Source: Nitrososphaerota archaeon
GTDB lineage: Archaea > Thermoproteota > Nitrososphaeria_A > Caldarchaeales > Wolframiiraptoraceae
Reading direction: 5' to 3'
Assembly (NCBI GenBank): GCA_021160205.1
Contig: JAGHCZ010000089.1
Location: 1-10,672 of the forward strand
Length of the DNA: 10,672 nt
Numbering within the stretch: position 1 is the first letter of the stretch; each line of letters opens with the position of its first letter. Made by a program: the position numbers and the translations under genes. Positions 5,621-10,672 of this stretch are shown one piece after another. The notes under the pieces are model-generated. The model was given only the letters and a program-made list of their open reading frames with translations. It had not been told where the DNA came from and made no database searches.

Positions 5621-5892
5621 TTTTCGAGCTTTGTGATTTTTGTGAAAAAGGTTCTCAATATTCTCGTGGAATATACGTGAAGTATGTGGTTAAATGCTTC
5701 CTGAGTATTTTTGGAGATGACCGTAAAGTTCACGGTGAATTATTCTGGGCTTATTCTCAATTCATAATCGCTTTTTCGATCAAAAATCGGAATCATAATC
5801 TCAGCGTGCATATTGGGCTGAGCTGTGAGAATTATTTTCTACACCTTTGAAACTCAACGAATAAAGCTCTTGTTTCATCGCCGAAGACGACC
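5621..5892. other. AT-rich intergenic region with several dyads, no gene seen
   Basis: Apart from the tRNA promoter on its left and the methyltransferase promoter on its right, I see no convincing gene here on either strand. It holds three dyad-symmetric elements: ATATTC-TCGTG-GAATAT (5658-5674), ACCGT-AAAGTTC-ACGGT (5720-5736) and the near-palindrome TTTTTCGATCAAAAA (about 5773-5787). A 16-codon ORF at 5717-5767 is probably chance. The base composition is clearly more AT-rich than the flanking genes. Confidence 0.4.
5859..5867 (+). promoter_or_regulatory. Putative promoter of the methyltransferase operon
   Basis: GAATAAAGC is centred about 30 bases before the TTG start at 5893. This fits leaderless expression, which would explain the absence of a Shine-Dalgarno before a TTG codon. 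Confidence 0.35.
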
Positions 5893-7107
5893 TTGAAAAC
5901 ATCGTACGTTTTGAGCTACAGCATTAAGGATTCATGGAAGTTCGCTAAGGATGGCTGGGGGATCGCTTTGCATAGAATCTGCTCGAGGACGGGGAGCTTT
6001 CCACCGGCATTAGCCTACTATTTCGTGGTGAAGTACTCCAGGATAGGCGACGTGGTTCTGGACCCATTTAGCGGAAAGGGCACGGCGCCCCTTGAAGCAT
6101 GCTTAAACGGCAGAATCGGGTTGGGTAACGACCGTTCTCCAGAAGCATATGTCTTGACTAGGGCTAAGGTTAGACCTGTTCCACCGAGAAGGGTTATGGA
6201 GTGGATAGACTACGCGAAGCACAGAATCAATCCATCCGGATACAAGGTATCGGAGGTTAGCGAAGATGTTCGAGCATTTTTCAGCAATTATACGCTCAAA
6301 CAAATTCTAGCGATCAAAGATCTCATAGAGGAAACCGAGGACGAGGATCTCGCAAACTTCATGAAAGCGTTGATGCTCGGAATACTCCACGGCCCAACGA
6401 AGATTCACCTCAGCGTCAAATGCTCTCATTCGTTTTCCATGGCGCCTCAATACGTTAAAAGGTACGTGAAGAAAAATGGCTGTCGAAAGCCTAGGAGGAA
6501 CGTGTTAAGCTGCTTGAAAGCCAAGGTCAAGAGAGTTTTCAGCGACGACATTCCCGCCGTAAAAGGAATGGCGTACATGGCGGATGCCAGGGCCCTCCCA
6601 ATAGAAGATGAATCCGTAGACCTGGTCTTGACTTCTCCGCCGTACTTTAACATGCAGACCTACGCGTGGGATAACTGGCTTAGGTTGTGGTTCCTCGGGT
6701 ACAGCTACGAGGATGTAGCGAAGGTCCTCTTTCACACCGAGTCTATCGACAGGTTCAGAAACTTCATGGAGGATGTTTTAAGAGAGATATACAGGGTTCT
6801 CAAATGGGATAGAGCCGCGATAATAGTCTTAGGAAGAGTTAAAGTTCGCGGGAAAATAGTTGACATGGCGGAGATAACCACGCCTATCGCGGAGAAAATA
6901 GGATTCGAAGTCGAAGAAATCATTTCGGATTCCATACCGAAGTCGAATAAGTATTTATGGTATCTGAAGGAAGGAGACGGGGTTAGCAAAGAAGTGATCC
7001 TAGAGCTGCATAAGGGAGAATACAGAAGGCGAGAAATCGAAATAGACTGGGTTAATGCGAAGCCCCTGACCGTGATAAAAGAAGATTTAGGAGGGGTTAA
7101 GACGTGA
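5893..7107 (+). CDS. DNA N4-cytosine/N6-adenine methyltransferase (SPPY type)
   Basis: This 404-residue AdoMet-dependent MTase has motif I VVLDPFSGKGTAPLEA (54-69, cofactor binding), preceded by SRTGSFPPALAYYFV (31-45), and GLGNDRSPEA (76-85, motif II). Catalytic motif IV is LVLTSPPYFNMQTYAWDNWL (244-263), followed by an LREIYRVLK helix (296-304) and the strand AAIIVLGRVKVRG (308-320). SPPY most often goes with exocyclic N4-cytosine methylation, but N6-adenine cannot be excluded. Motif I precedes IV with about 180 residues between; that insert is basic (for example YVKKNGCRKPRRN, 191-203) and may read the DNA target. The start is TTG at 5893; no in-frame ATG lies upstream. The stop TGA overlaps the next gene's start, so the two are translationally coupled. 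The context suggests a restriction-modification-like pair, or an orphan MTase with a partner of unknown role. Confidence 0.85.
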   Translation: MKTSYVLSYSIKDSWKFAKDGWGIALHRICSRTGSFPPALAYYFVVKYSRIGDVVLDPFSGKGTAPLEACLNGRIGLGNDRSPEAYVLTRAKVRPVPPRRVMEWIDYAKHRINPSGYKVSEVSEDVRAFFSNYTLKQILAIKDLIEETEDEDLANFMKALMLGILHGPTKIHLSVKCSHSFSMAPQYVKRYVKKNGCRKPRRNVLSCLKAKVKRVFSDDIPAVKGMAYMADARALPIEDESVDLVLTSPPYFNMQTYAWDNWLRLWFLGYSYEDVAKVLFHTESIDRFRNFMEDVLREIYRVLKWDRAAIIVLGRVKVRGKIVDMAEITTPIAEKIGFEVEEIISDSIPKSNKYLWYLKEGDGVSKEVILELHKGEYRRREIEIDWVNAKPLTVIKEDLGGVKT

Positions 7108-8201
7108 TGCTGGAAACTCACGGCGATGTATGCAGGCTGGGCTACTTGAGGATAATTCCATGCTTACTTGAGGATGGCGCGCCGAAAACCTTCGACTTCC
7201 TCGCCGCTCTATTATTCGATATCGTGAAAAACGTTCGAGATCGAGATCTATTGGCGACTAAGCCTATAGGGCTGATCACAAGCTCTGTTAACGCGAGGAA
7301 CTACGTTACCTTGGCCGCTGAGCTGAACCTTATTGATCGAAAAACCCAGACATTAGGAAACTTCGGAAAGCTTTATCTCACATCTGATTCTGCGATGAAG
7401 TTTAAGCGATTTGCCGAAGGCCAGGAGTCCCTCAGCCTAATAGATTTGATCACGTTAAGCGATTCTGAAAAATTGTTTTTCCTCTGGGCGCTATTCATCC
7501 AAGATTACCCGTTTATTCAGTTGATAACGAACTGGGCTGTTAAAAAGGAGAGATTCAGAAGGCAAGAGGCCATGATCTACGCGATGGAGGAAGCGTATCC
7601 ACGGGCCTTGAAGAAAGCGTTACCGCCGAGCGATAGCAGGAGAAAGGAAGTTGAGGAAGCGGAGAAGTTTAAGGAAAGGAGGCTCTCGATCAAGGATAAG
7701 GTGGAGTGGATTAAGAGCAGCCAATACGCTAAATATAGGCATATAGCTCCGCCGACGCTTGAATGGCTCGTTGACTGCGGGATATTGAAGAGAAATGGGA
7801 GAGGAAAATATGAAGTGAATTCTCAAATGATCTATGATCAGCATAAGCTTTTGAAGCTGACGACGCTGAAGCCGGGAAAAATTGAGAGCTATCTCTTCAA
7901 CGATTTCATGAAAGCATTTACGAGGTGGTATAAGCCCGCCGATAAATATGAAATCTTCAAAACTCTGCTCGAAGTTTATAATAGAATGGCTTTCCGCTTC
8001 GGTGGAGAGGTAAACTTAACTCATTTGGAGTGCATGACGTCGATAGTGCTGCTCGAGAGAGGCTCGCTTGCAGAGCTTCAGAAGATCCATGACGCGTTTA
8101 ATAGCTTGGCCCTCCAATTTCCTGACAAGATCTATGTTACGCCGATCGGCAAGGAAAACATCAACATCGCATACATTAACGTGGAAGATCTAGAGATCTA
8201 G
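7104..8201 (+). CDS. Unrecognised 365-residue protein coupled to the DNA methyltransferase; winged-helix-like segments
   Basis: I do not recognise this protein. It begins at GTG 7104 or ATG 7107, overlapping the methyltransferase stop (TGATG), with GGAGGGG at 7090-7096 as a strong Shine-Dalgarno inside the upstream gene. Two parts look like winged helices: residues about 57-93 (GLITSSVNARNYVTLAAELN, then LIDRK...LGNFGKLYLT) and about 214-238 (IAPPTLEWLVDCGILKRNGR, then GKYEV). Between them, residues 145-210 are highly charged and helical. The C-terminal third (245-365) is mixed alpha/beta. No signal peptide or membrane helix is seen. I found no clear PD-(D/E)xK, HNH, GIY-YIG or HxK nuclease motif, so an endonuclease role is only suggested by the neighbour. 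A DNA-reading specificity factor, regulator or diverged restriction enzyme would all fit. Confidence 0.75.
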   Translation: MMLETHGDVCRLGYLRIIPCLLEDGAPKTFDFLAALLFDIVKNVRDRDLLATKPIGLITSSVNARNYVTLAAELNLIDRKTQTLGNFGKLYLTSDSAMKFKRFAEGQESLSLIDLITLSDSEKLFFLWALFIQDYPFIQLITNWAVKKERFRRQEAMIYAMEEAYPRALKKALPPSDSRRKEVEEAEKFKERRLSIKDKVEWIKSSQYAKYRHIAPPTLEWLVDCGILKRNGRGKYEVNSQMIYDQHKLLKLTTLKPGKIESYLFNDFMKAFTRWYKPADKYEIFKTLLEVYNRMAFRFGGEVNLTHLECMTSIVLLERGSLAELQKIHDAFNSLALQFPDKIYVTPIGKENINIAYINVEDLEI

Positions 8202-10126
8202 CTTACGCCGAAGCATAGCAGAATCCTAGACGCCACTCCGCCTATGAATATTGCGAGAGTTATCTCCGCTATAGTTATGATTAGGGCGTTTTTTACTCCG
8301 ACTTCTTTGAATAAGGCGGATATAGTAGCGATGCACGGAATATAGAATATCGTTACGAGCGAGAGCGTTATCATCTGATTCGCCGTCAAGACTTTCGAAA
8401 ACTCCATCGTGCCGACCAACGAGGTGAGCATGAGCAAGATGAGCTCCTTCCTCAATATTCCGAATATCAGCAAGAGACCTACTTCTTTTGGAAGATTTAG
8501 CCACCCGACCGTTATCGGGCTTAATGCTTCTGAGATCATCGGCAAGATCCCCGCGAGATCCAGCGCGTTGATTATTACGCCGGAGAGCACTACTAAGGGC
8601 ATGGCTATGTAGAAGTATTCCCTGAGCCTCAGCCAGGTCATTATGAGCGTCGTCTTCAGGTTCGGAGCTTTGTAGCTCGGCATCTCCATTATAAGCTCAA
8701 CGGCTTCTCCGGGGAGCATCTTCGAGACCAAGCGCCCCAACAGCATCACCATCAGTAAGGTGAAAACATAGAGCCCTATTACCCAAGATATTCCCACGTA
8801 TCTTCCGACCAAGCCCATGACGACGACCGTTACGGCTGAGCAGGGAATCAAAGTGGTCATGAAAACTGTTATGAACCTTTCTCTCCAAGTCTCCATGATC
8901 TTGCTGCTCAAACAGGCCGGGACATTACACCCGAATCCCAAGATCAAAGGGATCGACGCTTTTCCGTGAATGCCGGCTTTATGCATCAAGCTATCCATTA
9001 GGAAAGATACTCTGGCAAGGTAGCCCCAATTCTCCAGAAGAAAGAGAATTAGATAAAGAGGCGCGATGAACGGAATTACGAGGCCCATTAGAGAGAAGAA
9101 GCTCTCCACCGCAGCCCATCCAAGCGAAGAAGCCGCTGATTCCCCGAGAAAATTAAACCAGACATCATTTAGATTTTCAGTAAATTCTTCGAAGATCCCC
9201 GCGATTTCTCCTCCTACTCCGAAGACTAAGAAAAACACTCCTATGAACACCAAAGCCATGAAGAGGTATCCAAAGACCGGATGCGTCGCTATCTCATCAA
9301 ATCGCTCTCCTAAACTCAGTTTCTTTGAGGCGCTTATCTTCACCACTTTTTGCGCTATGTAATTTGCGAGGTTCACCCGCTCGTTCGAGATCGCGATAGA
9401 AGAATCATGCCCGTGTACTTCTTGAATTTCTTGGATCATTTTTTCCGCGAGCTTGAGGACCTCGGGTTTAATCTCTTTGATCAACTTTTGAACTTCTTCA
9501 TCTTTTTCGAGAAGCTTTATCGCGATCCATCTCTTTGGATAAGGCAGGTCAACATCATCTAAAGCCTCCATCAACTTTCTAATTCTAAGTTCTATCTCCC
9601 GTCCATACCCCAAAACCTTCGGAGAAAAACCTCTCTCCGCGAGCTCTATCGCCTTATCCAACATATCCGTGAGCCCCTTTCCGCGGGTCGCGATCATCGG
9701 AACCACGGGGACCCCGAGCTCCCTCTCCAATTCCTCGAAATCCACCGCGATCCCCTTCTTTTCAGCGAGATCCATCATGTTCAGCACGAGGATTAGTGGG
9801 CGCTCCAGTTCCAAAAGTTGAAGTGTGAAGATCAGATGCCTCTCGATCGCGGTTGTATCCACGATGTTCACGACGACATCCGGCTTTTCTTTCGCGATGA
9901 ACTCCCTTGAAATCAGCTCCTCTATGGAATAATGAGACAGCGAGTATATTCCCGGCAGATCGATCACGTTAATGAAATAACCCTTATAGAACAGGGTACC
10001 TTCCGCCTTCTCGACGGTCTTACCCGGCCAGTTCCCAATATGCTGATGAAGCCCGGTTAAGTGATTGAAGATCACGCTTTTCCCGACGTTTGCTTGGCCA
10101 GCGAGGGCGAGCGTGATCTCCTTCAT
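8198..10126 (-). CDS. feoB: Ferrous iron transport protein B (GTPase-coupled Fe2+ permease)
   Basis: This 642-residue FeoB has an N-terminal G domain with G1 GQANVGKS (10-17), switch I segment NWPGKTVE (32-39), G3 DLPG (56-59), G4 NMMD (116-119) and G5-like ATRGKG (146-151). A helical linker (about 165-270, partly coiled) follows, then a polytopic membrane domain with two gate-type halves. The signature GFGCNVPAC (about 394-402) carries the conserved Cys; family members more often have Ile or Val after NVPA. TTLIPCSAVTVVV and the second gate segment near IPCIATISALFKEVG are also present. Length is normal for a FeoB without extra C-terminal domains. It imports Fe2+ across the cytoplasmic membrane. 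The ATG at 10126 follows feoA by 4 bases, with GGAGGT at the end of feoA as its Shine-Dalgarno. Its TAG stop overlaps that of the convergent gene in the tetranucleotide CTAG. Confidence 0.97.
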   Translation of the reverse strand: MKEITLALAGQANVGKSVIFNHLTGLHQHIGNWPGKTVEKAEGTLFYKGYFINVIDLPGIYSLSHYSIEELISREFIAKEKPDVVVNIVDTTAIERHLIFTLQLLELERPLILVLNMMDLAEKKGIAVDFEELERELGVPVVPMIATRGKGLTDMLDKAIELAERGFSPKVLGYGREIELRIRKLMEALDDVDLPYPKRWIAIKLLEKDEEVQKLIKEIKPEVLKLAEKMIQEIQEVHGHDSSIAISNERVNLANYIAQKVVKISASKKLSLGERFDEIATHPVFGYLFMALVFIGVFFLVFGVGGEIAGIFEEFTENLNDVWFNFLGESAASSLGWAAVESFFSLMGLVIPFIAPLYLILFLLENWGYLARVSFLMDSLMHKAGIHGKASIPLILGFGCNVPACLSSKIMETWRERFITVFMTTLIPCSAVTVVVMGLVGRYVGISWVIGLYVFTLLMVMLLGRLVSKMLPGEAVELIMEMPSYKAPNLKTTLIMTWLRLREYFYIAMPLVVLSGVIINALDLAGILPMISEALSPITVGWLNLPKEVGLLLIFGILRKELILLMLTSLVGTMEFSKVLTANQMITLSLVTIFYIPCIATISALFKEVGVKNALIITIAEITLAIFIGGVASRILLCFGVS

Positions 10127-10130
10127 GAAG

Positions 10131-10457
10131 CTAGACCTCCACCACGATCTTATCGGCCAGCCCCCGCCCTATCAGGAACCTAGAGCCAGCGACTTCAACC
10201 TCGATGGGGCCATTAAAGGGAGCCTTCCTCACGACTCTAATTCTAGCACCAGCGACTATTCCCAGATCTGCGAGCCTCTTCACGGCTCCGTAAATCATGT
10301 GCCTACGCCATCGCCATCTAAACCTCCGCCTGAAAAATGGAAAATTCCATCCTCTTGGGCGGCGATCTTCGGGAGCGTAAATAGGCCTGATTGGAGCCTC
10401 GACTCTGATAACTACGCCTTCTTGTCCTTCCTGAAGACCGCTGAGGGGAACCTTCAT
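10131..10457 (-). CDS. feoA: Ferrous iron transport protein A with Arg/aromatic-rich insertion
   Basis: FeoA is a small SH3-like cytoplasmic partner of FeoB. The normal N-terminal strand VPLSGLQEGQEGVVIRVEA and the C-terminal part KRLADLGIVAGARIRVVRKA, PFNGPIEVEVAGSRFLIGRG match the family (GxxxxRRLxxLGxxPGxxVxVxxxAPxxxPxxVxVxG). Between them, at about residues 23-58, lies an insertion not present in ordinary FeoA, rich in Arg, Trp and Phe (NFPFFRRRFRWRWRRH). This makes the protein about 108 residues instead of about 75. I start at ATG 10457 because GTGAT (10468-10464) lies 6 bases before it; an adjacent GTG at 10460 is in frame. It is the first gene of a two-gene operon with feoB. Confidence 0.9.
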   Translation of the reverse strand: MKVPLSGLQEGQEGVVIRVEAPIRPIYAPEDRRPRGWNFPFFRRRFRWRWRRHMIYGAVKRLADLGIVAGARIRVVRKAPFNGPIEVEVAGSRFLIGRGLADKIVVEV

Positions 10458-10513
10458 CACGATATCACTTCAATTCGATCAGAACTTAGGTGCCGCCTTG
10501 TAATCAAACACAC

Positions 10514-10526
10514 GCCGTATATAAGG
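10514..10526 (-). promoter_or_regulatory. TATA-box promoter of the feoAB operon
   Basis: On the minus strand ACCTTATATACGG contains a near-consensus TATA core. Transcription about 25 bases downstream (near 10494) would leave a leader of roughly 37 bases, matching the Shine-Dalgarno-led start chosen for feoA. No recognisable DtxR/IdeR-type box overlaps it. Confidence 0.6.
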
Positions 10527-10572
10527 TCAAGACTATGACGCTTTATAGTTTACACGCGATATTTTCGTGCAA

Positions 10573-10647
10573 ATGCCTGAAATAAATCAACGTCGAGCAG
10601 CCGGTAAGTTAATAGTTACCGAAGCAAAGAGATTCCCAAGACGATAG
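10573..10647 (+). CDS. Possible 24-residue ORF near the right edge (doubtful)
   Basis: ATG at 10573 opens 24 codons ending in TAG at 10647. The product is basic (MPEINQRRAAGK, then LIVTEAKRFPRR). CTTTATAG at 10541-10548 lies about 28 bases before the ATG, correct for a leaderless archaeal gene, which is the only reason to list it. On the other strand, open frames run in from the right edge and end at TAA 10611-10609 or TAA 10618-10616, so this stretch may instead hold the C-terminus of a minus-strand gene. Confidence 0.15.
   Translation: MPEINQRRAAGKLIVTEAKRFPRR
10602..10621. repeat. 20-bp dyad upstream of feoA
   Basis: CGGTAA-GTTAATAG-TTACCG has 6-base perfect arms around an 8-base AT-rich spacer, about 80 bases upstream of the feoAB TATA box. 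It could be a regulator site or, as RNA, a small hairpin at the end of a gene entering from the right. No metal-regulator consensus is recognised. Confidence 0.35.
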
Positions 10648-10672
10648 AAATTTCAATGCTTCCTTTTTCTCC

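Noticed and set aside
5398..5733. 111-codon minus-strand ORF
   Set aside because: It runs straight through the tRNA-Gln gene and its promoter; the apparent Ser/Gly/Arg-rich middle is the translated tRNA.
5717..5767. 16-codon ORF after GGAG
   Set aside because: Too short, with the Shine-Dalgarno-like GGAG almost touching the ATG and no TATA box at the right distance.
10065..10538. 157-codon plus-strand ORF opposite feoA
   Set aside because: It covers feoA, the feoA-feoB junction and the feo promoter on the opposite strand; Ser/Pro-rich product typical of antisense frames.
1..10672. CRISPR arrays, insertion sequences, or long direct repeats
   Set aside because: No regularly spaced repeats, transposase motifs or flanking inverted repeats were seen on reading both strands.

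Overview
The window looks like a chromosomal segment of an archaeon, probably a thermophile of the Thermoproteota/Korarchaeota side. I cannot name the genus from sequence alone. The evidence is an archaeal-type ribosomal protein S15, a KEOPS subunit Pcc1 linked to a RecJ-like DHH nuclease, TATA-box promoters about 28-30 bases before start codons (leaderless geometry), and a tRNA gene split by bulge-helix-bulge introns with stems that are almost entirely G-C. No insertion sequence, CRISPR array, rRNA or prophage is visible.

Layout. Bases 1-2172 (minus strand) hold a housekeeping operon in the order rps15, RecJ-like DHH phosphoesterase, pcc1, which runs off the left edge. The DHH gene is interrupted near its 3' end: the conserved GGGHDIAAGA block lies in the -1 frame relative to the main ORF. 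Bases 2173-2270 are a divergent promoter region. A 12-helix MFS transporter (2271-3452, plus) follows, then a leader region with a possible 23-codon ORF and a perfect 17-bp palindrome, then a metallo-beta-lactamase-fold protein of the dihydropterin/RFAP-synthase-like family (3584-4444, plus). Converging on it is an Mrp/NBP35-type Fe-S carrier ATPase (4478-5356, minus). Upstream of that, on the same strand, is tRNA-Gln(CTG), whose 115-base gene appears to carry two introns (about 25 and 17 nt).

After an AT-rich intergenic region of about 305 bases with several dyads comes a two-gene operon on the plus strand: a DNA N4/N6-methyltransferase (5893-7107) overlapping an unrecognised 365-residue protein with apparent winged-helix segments (7104-8201). 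This is the accessory-looking part of the window and the best candidate for an undescribed restriction-modification-like or regulatory pair. Its stop codon overlaps the stop codon of feoB, which converges on it.

The right part (8198-10457, minus) is a ferrous iron uptake operon, feoA then feoB. The FeoA has an unusual Arg- and aromatic-rich insertion. Upstream are a strong TATA box, a 20-bp dyad, and an undecided right edge.

How the genes fit together: rps15, the DHH protein and Pcc1 serve translation, DNA processing and tRNA t6A modification. Mrp and Feo both belong to iron handling (cluster delivery and Fe2+ import) but are not in one transcript. The methyltransferase pair stands apart from these core functions.
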